A DNA stretch of 64,000 bases, taken from the NCBI RefSeq assembly GCF_035918095.1, contig NZ_CP109137.1, positions 1,924,001 to 1,988,000 of the forward strand, given 5' to 3'. The position numbers and the translations under genes were made by a program. The DNA comes from Streptomyces sp. NBC_01750. Its GTDB lineage: Bacteria; Actinomycetota; Actinomycetes; Streptomycetales; Streptomycetaceae. Shown here piece after piece: positions 7,433 to 16,975 of this stretch (its first letter is position 1; each line of letters starts with the position of its first letter). The notes under the pieces were generated by a model. It did not search any database, was not told the DNA's origin, and saw nothing but the letters and a program-made list of their open reading frames with translations.

Positions 7433-8823
7433 GAGCCGCAGCATCCGCCGGACGTGGCCTCGGCGGGCTCGGTAGCCGCGGCGGTGCCGATCTGTACCAG
7501 GGCGGGCGCGGGGGCGCAGCCGCCGCCGGACGTCTCGCTGGTGTCGGGGGTGTTGAAGAGTCCGGCGCCTCCGCATACACCTGTTTCGGGGAGGGTGAGT
7601 TCGACGCGGTCGGCTGCTTCGATGTCCCCGGCGATGGCGGCGACGACGGAGCGGACCTGCTCGTATCCGGTCATGGCCAGGAAGGTGGGGGCGCGGCCGT
7701 AGGACTTCATGCCGACGAGGTAGACGCCCTGTTCGGGGTGGGACAGTTCGCGGTGGCCGTGCGGGTAGACGGTGCCGCAGGAATGCTGGTTGGGGTCGAT
7801 CAGCGGGGCGAGGTCCACCGGGGCCTGGAGGCGTTCGTCGAGGCCGAGGCGGATCTCGGAGAGGAACGTGAGGTCGGGGCGGAAGCCGGTCAGCACGATG
7901 ACCTCGTCGACGGGGTCCAGGCGGCGGCCGTCCTCAGCGACCAGCACCAGGCGGCCGTCGCCGTCCCGTTCCATCGCCTCGGTTCGGAAACCGGTGACCG
8001 CGTCGGCGTATCCCTGGTCGACAGCGGCCTTCGCCGCCATGCCAAGAGCGCCGCGCGCGGGCAGCTGGTCAGCCTCGCCGCCCCCGAAGGTCGAGCCGTT
8101 GATCCCGCGGCGCAGGACCCAGACCCCATGTGTTCCCGCACCGCCGTCGCCCTTGGCGAGGTCGGCCAGGTAGGCCAGGGCGGTGAAGGCGGAAGCGCCG
8201 GAGCCGATGACCGCAGTGCGCTTTCCGGCGTACCGGGTGCGGACAGCAGGGTCCTTGAGGTCGGGGACGCGGTAGGTGATCCGGTCGGCGGCGGCGCGCT
8301 CGCCCAGGGCCGGGAGGCCGCTGCCGCCCGCGGGGCTGGGGGTGGTCCAGGTGCCGGAGGCGTCGATGACGGCGCGGGCGAAGATGCGCTCCTCGCTGCC
8401 GTCGGCGTATTCGACGTGGACGACGAAGGGCTGGGCTTCGCGGTCGGCGTCGACGATGCGGTCGCGGCCGGTGCGGGAGACTCCGGTGACGGTGGCGCCG
8501 ACGCGAATCTTGTCGCCGAGGACATCGGCGAGGGGCTGGAGGTACTGCTCGGCCCAGTCTCCGCCGGACGGGTAGGTGGCGGCGTCCGGCTTCACCCAGC
8601 CGGTGGGGGCGAGGAGCTTCTCGACTGCCGGATCGGTGACCTCGCCCCAGGTGGAGAACAGCCGCACGTGCGACCACTCGCGGACCGCGGCGCCCGCGGC
8701 CGGGCCAGCCTCCAGAACCAACGGCTCGAGGCCGCGCTCGATCAGGTGGGCGGCGGCCGCCAAGCCGGCGGGCCCGGCACCAATCACGACAACGGGCAGC
8801 TCGGCGGTGGTGCTCTCACTCAT
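7429..8823 (-). CDS. FAD/NAD(P)-dependent oxidoreductase with Cys-rich tail
   Basis: A 464-residue flavoprotein. An N-terminal FAD-binding Rossmann motif (VVVIGAGPAGLAAAAHLIER) is followed near residue 200 by an NAD(P) motif (AVIGSGASAFTALAYLADLA). The last ~55 residues carry cysteines in ETGVCGGAGLF, SGGGCAPAPA and SGGCCGS, which suggests metal(loid) or thiol contact. ATG 8823 is preceded by GGAG. It sits between a Cys-rich peptide gene and an MFS gene, close to arsR, so a role in arsenical redox chemistry is inferred. The exact substrate is unknown. Confidence 0.8.
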   Translation of the reverse strand: MSESTTAELPVVVIGAGPAGLAAAAHLIERGLEPLVLEAGPAAGAAVREWSHVRLFSTWGEVTDPAVEKLLAPTGWVKPDAATYPSGGDWAEQYLQPLADVLGDKIRVGATVTGVSRTGRDRIVDADREAQPFVVHVEYADGSEERIFARAVIDASGTWTTPSPAGGSGLPALGERAAADRITYRVPDLKDPAVRTRYAGKRTAVIGSGASAFTALAYLADLAKGDGGAGTHGVWVLRRGINGSTFGGGEADQLPARGALGMAAKAAVDQGYADAVTGFRTEAMERDGDGRLVLVAEDGRRLDPVDEVIVLTGFRPDLTFLSEIRLGLDERLQAPVDLAPLIDPNQHSCGTVYPHGHRELSHPEQGVYLVGMKSYGRAPTFLAMTGYEQVRSVVAAIAGDIEAADRVELTLPETGVCGGAGLFNTPDTSETSGGGCAPAPALVQIGTAAATEPAEATSGGCCGS

Positions 8824-8876
8824 CACATGTCTCCGGACTCGTGCGAAGGGCAGGGGGCGGTGGTGGGGTCGGCTTG

Positions 8877-9095
8877 TCAGCAGCAGCCGGTGCCGGTGGC
8901 GACAGCTTCGCGCTTGGCCGCCGGGTCACAGCAGGCTTCGGCCGCCTTCGCGCCTTCGCTGGTGCCGCAGCACGGGGAGGGCTCGGCCGGAGCGGTCGCA
9001 TCGGCAGGCGGTGCGGGGGCCGGTCCGCAGCACGACGGCGCGGCCTCGGCGGAGTTGTGGGTGGTGCCGGTGGCGGGGGCGACGGGCTCGTTCAT
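8877..9095 (-). CDS. Small cysteine-rich protein of the ars region
   Basis: A 72-residue protein with four Cys-Cys pairs: APSCCGPAP, PSPCCGTSE, EACCDPAAK and the C-terminal GTGCC. The remainder is Ala/Pro/Glu-rich and low-complexity. No enzyme fold is evident. The cysteine pairs suggest binding of a soft metal or arsenite, as a sponge or carrier for the adjacent flavoproteins. ATG 9095 follows CGAGGAGTCGTT. It is first in a minus-strand operon with the oxidoreductase, 53 bp downstream, and the MFS gene. Confidence 0.75.
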   Translation of the reverse strand: MNEPVAPATGTTHNSAEAAPSCCGPAPAPPADATAPAEPSPCCGTSEGAKAAEACCDPAAKREAVATGTGCC

Positions 9096-9154
9096 AACGA
9101 CTCCTCGGTGTTTCGATATCTGTCGATGTCTTGCGCTGCCAGCATGGCACCTGA

Positions 9155-9187
9155 TTCGATGAACGTCAACATAGACATTTGTCGAAT
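9155..9187. promoter_or_regulatory. Probable ArsR operator 1
   Basis: A 33-bp element between the divergent Cys-rich and arsO-like genes. It begins TTCGAT and ends TGTCGAAT around the core GTCAACATAGA. 25 of 33 bases are shared with the element at 10288-10320 over the arsR start. The outer arms form an inverted repeat. Confidence 0.65.
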
Positions 9188-9201
9188 TGGAGGAGTTTTT
9201 C

Positions 9202-10261
9202 ATGGAGCACGTCGACGTCGCACTGATCGGTGGCGGCCAGTCGGGGCTCGCCACGGCACACGCCCTCATACGTCAGGGCCTCAGGCCGGTGGTGCTGGAG
9301 GCGCCTGAGCGGGCGGCCGGCTCGTGGCCGCGGTACTACGAAAGCCTCACCCTGTTCTCGCCAGCCCGGTACAGCTCCCTGCCCGGCATGCCCTTCGGCG
9401 GCGGTGCCCCCGGCCGGTATCCGCACCGCGACGAGGTCATCGACTACCTGACTGCCTACGCCTCCCGGCTCGATGCCGACATCCGCACCGGGCACCGCGT
9501 GACAGAGGTGCGCGCCGAGCCGCGCGGCTTCGTGGTCGGGCCTGGAGGGCGGCGACGAGCTGGCAGCGCGGGCTGTTGTTGCGGCATCCGGCACGTTCGG
9601 CCGCCCCCACCGTCCGACGCTGCCGGGTCTGGAGGGCTTCACCGGCACGGTGCTGCATGCCGCCGAGTACCGCAGCACCGCGCCGTTTGCCGGGCAGCGG
9701 ATCGTGGTGGTGGGCGCCGGTAACTCAGCGGTGCAGATCGCCGTCGAACTGGCCACCGTGGCACGGGTGACGCTCGCCGGCCGCCACCCGGTGAAGTTTG
9801 CGCCGCAGCAGATCCTCGGCCGGGACCTGCACTTCTGGCTGCGGCGGACCGGCCTGGACACCGCGCCGCTCGGCCGCCTCCTGAGCACCCCGCCCGCTCA
9901 GCCGGTGATCGACGACGGCCGCTACCGCGCCGCCCTCGGCGTCGGCATGCCGGACCGGTGCGCGATGTTCACCGGCATCGACGGCAGCAAGGTGACGTGG
10001 GCGGAAGGGACGGTGGAGGAGGTGGACACGATTCTGCTGGCCACCGGCTACCGCCCCGACCAGCCCTATCTCACCGGTCTCCGCGCGCTGGACGACGCCG
10101 GGCACCCCCGCCACCGCGACGGCCTCTCCCCGGTGCACCCGGGTGTGGCGTTCGTCGGGCTGGAGTGGCAGCGCAGCCTGTCCTCCGACTCCCTGCGCGG
10201 CGTCGGCCGGGACGCCGCCCGCTTCGCCCGGCGCCTTTCCGCCCACCTGACCCGCCGCTGA
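9202..10261 (+). pseudogene. ArsO-like flavoprotein monooxygenase with one frameshift
   Basis: The first frame encodes an FAD-binding start (DVALIGGGQSGLATAHALIR) and RYYESLTLFSPARYSSLPGM. Near 9540 an extra G shifts the frame, and the rest continues correctly: ELAARAVVAASGTFGRPHRP, then the NADPH motif IVVVGAGNSAVQIAVELATV, to the stop at 10261. Such proteins (ArsO) are common in actinobacterial ars clusters. The single shift in a G run may be real or a base-calling error. ATG 9202 has GGAGGAG upstream. Confidence 0.7.
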
Positions 10262-10287
10262 GCTGCACGGACCCCTCCACAGAATAG

Positions 10288-10320
10288 TTCGACGGGTGTC
10301 AACATAGATGCATGTCGAAT
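10288..10320. promoter_or_regulatory. Probable ArsR operator 2, overlapping the arsR start
   Basis: The second copy of the 33-bp element (TTCGAC...GTCAACATAGA...TGTCGAAT). It includes the arsR start codon at 10312, and no Shine-Dalgarno sequence is visible before it. That fits autoregulation of a leaderless or near-leaderless transcript. Confidence 0.6.
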
Positions 10321-10683
10321 GCGAAGGTGCTGCCGCTGCTGGAGCCCGACGAGGTCGTGGCGCCGTGCTGCCCGCCGCTGACCGAGCGCCCCATGCCTGC
10401 CGAAGAAGCCGAGATGGCCGCGAAGATGTTCAAGGCGCTCGGCGACCCGGTCCGGCTGCGGCTGTTCTCCGCGATCGCCTCCCACGAGGGCGGCGAGGCG
10501 TGCGTGTGCGACATCTCCGACGTCGGCGTCTCCCAGCCGACCGTGTCGCATCACCTGAAGAAGCTCAAGGAGGCCGGACTGCTGACCTCCGAGCGGCGCG
10601 GCACCTGGGTCTACTACCGCGTGGAGCCCTCCGTGCTCGCCGCCATGGGCAAGCTCCTCACCACCGCTGCGACGGCCGCCTGA
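10312..10683 (+). CDS. arsR: ArsR-family metalloregulator
   Basis: A 123-residue winged-helix repressor. The recognition region reads VCDISDVGVSQPTVSHHLKK at ~62-83, followed by a beta wing (LLTSERRGTWVYYRVE). Candidate arsenite ligands are the Cys pair in VVAPCCPPL (~19-20) and Cys-Val-Cys in EACVCDIS (~61-63). The family releases DNA when As(III) or Sb(III) binds. Both neighbouring promoters carry the same 33-bp element, so this protein probably controls both arms. No ribosome-binding site precedes ATG 10312. Confidence 0.9.
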   Translation: MSNAKVLPLLEPDEVVAPCCPPLTERPMPAEEAEMAAKMFKALGDPVRLRLFSAIASHEGGEACVCDISDVGVSQPTVSHHLKKLKEAGLLTSERRGTWVYYRVEPSVLAAMGKLLTTAATAA

Positions 10684-10705
10684 CCACCACGGGGGGTTCC
10701 AGCAC

Positions 10706-11086
10706 ATGTCCAGCCACACCGGTCCGTCGTCCACGGTCATCGTGCCGCTGTCCGCCGAGCACGCCGATCAAGTCCTGGCGACCTATCAGGCGGGCATCGA
10801 CGAGGGCAACGCCACGTTCGAGACCAGCGCCCCCAGCTGGGAAGACTTCGACGCCGCGAAGCTGCCCGGGCACCGCTTCGCCGCCCTCGACTCGAGCAGT
10901 GCGGTGCTCGGCTGGGTCGCCGCCACAGCTGATCCAGTCCGGGATCTTCCCCGAGAACACCGCCAGCCTCGCCCTGCACGAGCGCGCGGGCTTCCGCATC
11001 ATCGGCACCCGGGAGCGCGTTGGGCGCCACCACGGGTGTGGCGAGACGTGGTGTTGCTGGAGCGCCGCAGCCCGGCAATCAGCTGA
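10706..11086 (+). pseudogene. GNAT acetyltransferase (ArsN1/phosphinothricin-type), internally deleted
   Basis: The N-terminal half (VLATYQAGIDEGNATFETSA, then WEDFDAAKLPGHRFAAL) is typical of phosphinothricin/arsinothricin N-acetyltransferases. The acetyl-CoA-binding segment normally found after LGWVAA is missing, about 50 codons. The sequence resumes in another frame with SGIFPENTASLALHERAGFR, then shifts again before VWRDVVLLERRS. ArsN1 proteins detoxify arsinothricin in ars operons, and position after arsR supports that origin. It cannot be functional as read. Confidence 0.75.
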
Positions 11087-11155
11087 CCTCAGGCGCGTGC
11101 GGGGCTGCGGCTGTCGGCTCCGTGTGGCGTGTCGGCTCGCCTGTACCCAGGTGGG

Positions 11156-11695
11156 TTATTCGCCGTCGTCAAGGGTGAGCTGGCGGCGGTGGAAGTCGAA
11201 GTGCTGGGTCGGGTATCGGTAGATGTCCGCAAGCGTCATGAAGTCCCGGAAGAACGGGTCCCATCGGACGGGGTAGTGCATGCCCCGGGCCAGGTCCGCC
11301 TCGGATTCCCCTGCGAGCCGGCGGCGGAGGGAACCGATGACGCGGTCGAACATGGCAGCCATCCAGCGAGGCCCGCAGACCTTCGCCGCTCCCACAGGTC
11401 CGAGGTAGTTGATGAAGTGGAACGGCACCGTCGCCGCATTCAGTACGCGAGCGAACGCCTTGCCGACTCCCCGCGGAAGCCGCCCGAAGACCCGCACCAG
11501 GACCAGCAGCACGCGGACCAGCATGTAGCCGAAGAGCATGTGCCACAGCAGCTCCTTGTTGGTCCACCGGGTGCCGCGGGTGGCCCTGCCCAGATTGGCC
11601 GCGGTGGCCGTCTCGAGCAGGCGGTGGAAGGTCTGTCGGGCGCGTTCGTAGTCGTCGTACACGGCCTGCCGGTCCATCGGATGCACGCTCGCCAT
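11156..11695 (-). CDS. DinB-like four-helix protein
   Basis: A 179-residue protein with YERARQTFHRLLETATAANL, then GTRWTNKELLWHMLFGYMLV. This is the helix start and the histidine after WTNKELLWH typical of DinB/DUF664-like metal-binding bundles. A hydrophobic stretch follows at ~56-70. Such proteins are often thiol-dependent enzymes or unknown stress proteins; no substrate can be assigned. ATG 11695 is used. It is convergent with the GNAT remnant. Confidence 0.65.
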   Translation of the reverse strand: MASVHPMDRQAVYDDYERARQTFHRLLETATAANLGRATRGTRWTNKELLWHMLFGYMLVRVLLVLVRVFGRLPRGVGKAFARVLNAATVPFHFINYLGPVGAAKVCGPRWMAAMFDRVIGSLRRRLAGESEADLARGMHYPVRWDPFFRDFMTLADIYRYPTQHFDFHRRQLTLDDGE

Positions 11696-11836
11696 GGCCT
11701 GCTACTCCCGCTCGACACTGTGGGGCTGTGATGGCGCCCTGGCCACAAGGCCGGGACCGACAGCAAGTGTCACCGGCGACCAGCGCGGTGGGAAGGTTCC
11801 CCGGAAAGCTATTTACGCGTCAGAGGCCTGCACAGT

Positions 11837-11916
11837 GGGCGGGTGGGACTCGAACCCACGGCCGACGGATTATGAGTCCTTTGGGGATCTTGGCGGTCCT
11901 TGTCGATCTACGCCGA
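11837..11916. repeat. Direct repeat copy 1: tRNA-Met 3' half (att-like site)
   Basis: On the minus strand this reads the anticodon loop CTCATAA, variable region, T-arm (GTGGGTTCGAGTCCCAC) and acceptor 3' side of elongator tRNA-Met, but no 5' half. Its first 60 bp are identical to 23661-23720; over 80 bp there are three mismatches. Integrases often recombine in tRNA 3' halves, so this is probably the distal attachment end of an integrated element lying to its right. Confidence 0.7.
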
Positions 11917-11954
11917 GAGAGTGATCGCGCCAGCCCAAGAGGACCTCCGCGCAG

Positions 11955-12395
11955 CGGATTTCCCTTCTCACGCGAAGCAGTCCGGCGGGTAGAGGGCGCG
12001 GTACCTCGGCCATGTCGAAGGTGAAGTCGTCGATGCCGGACATCGCATCGACCAGCCACGAGGTCAGCTTCACCAGGTCGGTGCAGGTGCACTCGTGCCA
12101 GCCGGTCCGCTCCCGGATCGCGGTGCGGTGCGGTGCCGTTGCGCCTGCCGTGAGCTGAAGTCGTAGAGCGCCAGATCGGTGGCGGCAACACCGACCTGGC
12201 GGGCGACGTGCTCGACCGCGTCGCGCGGCAGCTCCAGCCGCACCGGCCGCGCCAGAGCAGGAACTTCAGCTGCACCGCGAAGCCGATCCGGGTGGCACCG
12301 GACTTGTTCCGCAGCCAGCTGGTCTCGTCGCCGTCCAGCGTGAACCGGTCGACGACCTCGTCCAAGCCCAGATCCCGCGCCACCCCAGGTGCCCC
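11955..12395 (-). pseudogene. Tn3-family transposase, N-terminal remnant (DUF4158)
   Basis: Minus-strand frames give RDLGLDEVVDRFTLDGDETS, WLRNKSGATRIGFAVQLKFL, then ELPRDAVEHVARQVGVAATD and KLTSWLVDAMSGIDDFTFDM. These are the conserved N-terminal DUF4158 segments of Tn3-family transposases, here spread over three frames. The DDE catalytic half is absent. It lies immediately inside the att-like repeat, as accretion of mobile DNA would predict. Confidence 0.75.
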
Positions 12396-12573
12396 CGCCC
12401 ACGCGACAACATACGGATCACGTCGTAGGCGCGGAGGGCGCCGGTGCGGACGGAGCCGATGGTCCTCCAATGAGATGAACGTTTGTACGTAGTTGGTGCG
12501 CGTGGTGGGCGCCAGGCGGGACTGTTGGGGGCATCCTGGAGGAGCCAGAGGCGGCCTGCCGAAGGGAGTCAGT

Positions 12574-14236
12574 ATGGACGACGACGCGGCCGCGCAGGGC
12601 ACCAGAGCAGCGGCGCCGCAGATGCACCTTGACGAACTGTTGGAAGATCTGCAGACGCAGGTCAGGCGGGTTCGCTCCACCCGGGACCGGGTGCATGCGC
12701 TGCTGGAGGCGGTCTTGGCCGTTGGCGGCGACCTCGACCTGGGTGTCGTGCTGCGGCAGATCGTGCAGTCTGCGGCCGACCTGGTCGACGCCGAGTACGG
12801 GGCGCTGGGTGTGCTCGGCGAGGAGGGCGGACTCAAGCAGTTCATCACGGTCGGCATGGACGAGGAGACCATCGCCGATCTTGGGCACACTCCGGAAGGC
12901 GAGGGCATCCTGGGGCTGCTGATCCGCGAGCCGCACGCATTGCGGCTGGTGGACCTCAACGAGCACATGGACGCCGTCGGCTTCCCGGCGGGTCATCCGC
13001 CGATGCGGACTTTCCTCGGTGCCCCCATCCGGGTGAGTGCGAAGGTGTTCGGCAACCTGTATCTGTCCAACAAGCACGGTGGGGCCGCCTTCGACGCCGA
13101 TGACGAGGCGGTGCTGGGCACCCTGGCCGCCGCGGCCGGGGTGGCGATCGACAATGCCCGGCTCTACGGCGCCGTGCACCGCCGCGAACGCTGGCTGATG
13201 GCCAGCAGTGAACTGACCCGCAGTCTGCTGTCCGGCACCGACCCCGCCGAGGTGCTGAAGACCTTCACTGCCACCGTCCGTGACATGGCCGACGCCGACC
13301 TGATCACCCTCGCCGTACCCGTTCCCCACACCGGCGACCTGGTCATCGAAGCCGCCGTCGGCCAGGACGCGGACCGCGTACACGGGCTGGTCCTGCCCGA
13401 GACCACCCTGGCCGGGAAGGTCTACAGCTCCGGCGAGACGATCACTACCGGGGACTGGGATGCCGACCCCCGCACACGTACGCGGCGTCCTGCAGGTCGC
13501 CGGCCTCTCTGGCCGTCCCGCATTCGCCGACGCGACCGTCTCCATGATCGCCGGATTCGCCAACCACGCGGCACTCGCCCTGGAGATCGCCGAACACCGC
13601 CGCGCCGCCGAACAGCTTCTCCTCCTCGGAGACCGCGACCGCATCGCCCGCGACCTGCACGACCTGGCCATCCAACGCCTGTTCACCGACGGACTTACCC
13701 TGCAGTCCACCCTCGCCCAAGTCGCCGACCGTCCACAGGTCGCCGACCGCATCCAGCAGGTCGTGGACGGCCTCGACGACACCATCAAGATCATCCGCTC
13801 CACCATCTACGCCCTGCACCAACGCCCCAGTCACGAGGACACCGGCCTGCGGGCCCGACTGGTGGCCGAGACAGGCCAGGCGGCCGAGGCCCTGGGCTTC
13901 ACCCCGGCCCTGCGTATGACCAGTCTGCCGGACACCCTCGTCACCAACGACGTGGCCGACCAGCTGCTCTCCGTGCTCCGCGAAGCCCTCGCCAACGCCG
14001 CCCGCCACGCCCACGCCACCGCCGTGGACGTCACCGCCGAGGCCACCGCCACGCACCTGCGGCTTCGAGTGGCCGACAACGGCCGCGGCACCGACCCCGC
14101 CGGCACCCGCGGCAGCGGACTGGCCAACCTCCAGGCTCGCGCCACCGACCTCGGCGGCACCCTCACCCTCACCCCTAACCAGCCCGCCGGTACCGTCCTG
14201 CACTGGGCCGTCCCCCTCCCCGCCGACAACGGCTGA
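12574..14236 (+). pseudogene. DevS/DosS-type GAF sensor histidine kinase, split
   Basis: The first frame (12574 to ~13470) carries two GAF domains. The DosS heme ligand pattern is conserved: His141 in HPPMRTFLG and the distal tyrosine Tyr163, 22 residues later. The second frame (from ~13460) carries HisKA_3 with RDLHDLAIQRLFTDGLTLQS and an HATPase domain (VADNGRGTDPAGTRGSGLAN). Relative to the intact kinase at 52843, about 20 codons near the end of GAF-B are deleted and the frame changes. ATG 12574 follows GAAGGGAG. Confidence 0.8.
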
Positions 14237-14900
14237 CCCGCGGAGGAGGGAACCCACAGTTACATCGTTCCGCCAGGGGCACACGGACTGGTTCCGGGAC
14301 CCGACGGGGCACGAGGAGGCGCCCTGGCTGATGTGAGCTCCGCAGTCTGAGCAGAGCTTCGTCGTCCCGGGCGTGCCAGCAGGCTCGCCTGATCCACTAC
14401 AGCGTCCTCTGGCCGCCAACGTGCTCCCACACGACCAGGCCGACAAGCCTCCGAAGCACGGCTGGCTGACGTCGGGTCAGAAATGTCTGGAGGTACACCC
14501 GGGAAGACGTCACAGCGTAGCTTCCGCGAAAGCGGCCCTCCGCCCCCGCCAAGTCCTCGTCCCACCGCGGCGAACAGCACACGGTGCCCAGGTGAGCGCC
14601 CGGCCTCCGCCCGGCGGTGACGGCTCATCACGCGGAAGAACCGCTGTGAGAAACAGAGGTTGACACGGCGCTTCGGGGACCGTTCGGCCCTGCCGCGCGC
14701 ATCCGCAGCAAGCGATGCTGGAGGCACGGTAGTCCGCGGTCCTCGAAACCTCCGGGCGCCCTGCTCAGATGGGCCCGCGAACGTCGCGACGGGGCCACGG
14801 GCACAGCCAAGCAGTCGGTACCCATGGCATCACCCGTTGTGCCGACGCATTCCCGGGACCTCGGGCAGGTCGACGCGGTCCTCAACCTGAGGAGCAACAC
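14237..14900. other. Gene-poor interval before the SPFH gene
   Basis: No convincing gene is seen. A minus-strand stretch near 14300-14370 reads KLCSDCGAHISQGASSCPVG, zinc-ribbon-like, but without a supported start or family. One 14-bp box lies at 14677-14690, with TTGACA at 14660-14665 just before it. Confidence 0.45.
14677..14690. promoter_or_regulatory. DosR-like box (GGACCGTTCGGCCC)
   Basis: A GGNCC-N4-GGCCC variant 210 bp upstream of the SPFH gene at 14901. That is further than at most other genes, so its target is less certain. Confidence 0.4.
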
Positions 14901-15743
14901 ATGGAAGTTCTGATCCTTCTCCTGGTCATCGCCGTCGTCCTAGCTCTGGTGGCGCTCGCCATGGCCATCAAGGTCGTCAAGCAGTACGAGATGGGGGTGC
15001 TGTTCCGTTTCGGCCGCCTGGTGGGAACCCGTTCCCCGGGGCTGCGGTTCATCATCCCTGTCGTGGATGTCCTGCACCGGGTGTCGCTGCGGATCGTCAC
15101 CATGCCGATCCAGTCCCAGGGCATCATCACGCGCGACAACGTGAGTGTGGACGTGTCCGCGGTTGCCTACTTCCGGGTCGTCGACGCAGTGAAGTCCGTC
15201 ATCGCGATCGAGAACGCCCACGCGGCGATCAACCAGATCGCCCAGACCACCCTGCGCAAGGTCGTCGGCCAGCACACCCTCGACGAGACGCTCTCCGAGA
15301 CCGACCGCATCAATCTGGATATCCGCCAGATCCTCGATGTGACCACCGCCGAATGGGGTGTCGAGGTCACCCTGGTCGAGCTCAAGGACATCCAGCTGCC
15401 CGACAGCATGAAGCGCGCGATGGCCAAGCAGGCGGAAGCCGAACGCGAGAAGAGGGCGAAGATCATCAACGCCGAGGGAGAATCGCTCGCCGCCGCCGCG
15501 CTCGGCGACGCCTCGGACACAATGATGGCCCACCCGCTTGCCCTGCAACTCCGCAACCTGCAGAGCCTGGTGGAGATCGGCGTGGACAAGAACACCACCG
15601 TCGTCTTCCCCGCCCCCCTCATGAGCACCATCGGCGAACTCGGCTCCTTCCTCGCCCGGGAAACAGCAGCGGCCGCACCGCCCGTCAACATCACTAAAAC
15701 GGTCCCCGCACCGGCGCTCAACGGAGTGGCCGAGACCGTGTGA
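14901..15743 (+). CDS. SPFH/band 7 (slipin-type) membrane protein
   Basis: A 280-residue protein. An N-terminal transmembrane helix (~3-25) is followed by the SPFH domain (~26-180: [60 protein letters not shown]). A coiled region follows ([20 protein letters not shown]). Slipins/stomatins form oligomeric membrane scaffolds and often act with NfeD proteins or proteases; no NfeD gene is adjacent. ATG 14901 has TGAGGAG upstream. Length is normal for the family. Confidence 0.92.
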   Translation: MEVLILLLVIAVVLALVALAMAIKVVKQYEMGVLFRFGRLVGTRSPGLRFIIPVVDVLHRVSLRIVTMPIQSQGIITRDNVSVDVSAVAYFRVVDAVKSVIAIENAHAAINQIAQTTLRKVVGQHTLDETLSETDRINLDIRQILDVTTAEWGVEVTLVELKDIQLPDSMKRAMAKQAEAEREKRAKIINAEGESLAAAALGDASDTMMAHPLALQLRNLQSLVEIGVDKNTTVVFPAPLMSTIGELGSFLARETAAAAPPVNITKTVPAPALNGVAETV

Positions 15744-15797
15744 TCAGCACGCTTCGCCGGTGGCCCACCGGGCCACGAGCCCCGATGGGCCACCGGC

Positions 15798-16975
15798 CCC
15801 CTGGAACTCGGCATCGACGTAGGCGACTTGGACCGCGTCATCGAGATCGATGCGCCCGCCACCGTGGCTTCCTTCCTCCAGCGGCGTGGCCGTACCGGCC
15901 GGCGGCGAGGTTTCACCCGTACCTGCCTGTTCCTCACCGTCGACGAGGGCGGACTGATCGGTGCGGCAGCCCTGCTACTGCTGTGGTCACGCGGCTGGGT
16001 GGAGCCAGTGACGGCCCCACCAGCGCCCCGGCACATCGTCGCCCAACAAGTACTGGCCCTCTGCCTCCAGGAGCACCGGGTCGGAGACCGACTGTGGCAG
16101 GAATGGTGGGGAGGGCTTGGCCCCTTCGGAACTTCGGCCGAGCCCCTCGTGCGCCACCTGATCGAGGAAGGGTTCCTGGACCGGGACGGAGGGATGCTGT
16201 TCATCGGCCCCGAGGCTGAACGCCGCTTCGGCTACCGGCACTTCATGGACCTCACCGCGGTGTTCACCGCGGCTACAGAGTTCACGTTGCCCTCGGGCCG
16301 CACCGAGATCGGCACGACCAATCCCGCGCTGCTGACCGAAGAGGTGGCGGGTCCTCAGCGCCTGCTCCTCGCCGGACAGAGCTGGCAGGTGACGTACATC
16401 GACTGGTCCCGGCGGCGATGCTTCGTCGAACCGGTCGACGGCGGCGGCAAGGCGCGCTGGGGAGGAGCAGGTTCCGGCCGGACCGCCTCGTACGAACTGA
16501 CTCAGGCGGCACGGAAAGTACTCCTCGGCACCGACCCGCCGGTCACGCTCACCAGACGCGCCAAGACCGCTGGTGGACCTGGGCCCGCTACCGGGCCAAC
16601 GCCACCCTGGCCGCCACACTCACCACGATCGCCGATCCCCTCCAGAGGCCAACAGACACCGGCATCCGACCTCGCCAGGACGTGACTCCCGCGGAATGGA
16701 GGAAGGTCATTTCGGAGGCCGCCGATCAACTGTGCCTTCCCGCAGGGGACGCGCGTGCACTGAACGGCCTCAAGTTCAGCGCCGCACTGCCAACCCGGCT
16801 CGCGGAGGCCACCCTGGCCGCACGACTCGCAGATCTGGACGGTGCGACGGCTGCGCTCAGGAACCGACCAGGTTCACAGTCCCGGGACAGTGACTTGGAC
16901 ATCGCTCAACAAGAGGCCAACAGGCCGACAGCGTGGACCGGCCCAGGAGATCAGGCTCGTACGTCTCGCTGCTGA
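15798..16975 (+). pseudogene. Lhr-type DEAD/DEAH helicase, C-terminal remnant
   Basis: The similarity starts abruptly with LELGIDVGDLDRVIEIDAPA, then VASFLQRRGRTGRR, which are helicase motifs V and VI of Lhr-like superfamily 2 enzymes. The ATPase motifs I-IV are missing. The C-terminal region (IDWSRRRCFVEPVDGGGKAR) continues until a frameshift near 16560, after which the second frame gives RWWTWARYRANATLAATLTT. Its end overlaps vapC on the other strand. Confidence 0.75.

Noticed and set aside
7738..9162. 474-codon plus-strand frame, Gly/Ala/Val-rich
   Set aside because: Antisense shadow of the FAD oxidoreductase and the Cys-rich gene, a common artefact in high-G+C DNA.
11837..11916. Complete tRNA-Met gene
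   Set aside because: The D-arm and 5' acceptor strand are absent, so the cloverleaf cannot form; it is a 3' half only.
14300..14370. Zinc-ribbon-like cysteine spacing on the minus strand
   Set aside because: Four cysteines occur, but there is no supported start, no continuing domain and no homologue in the window.
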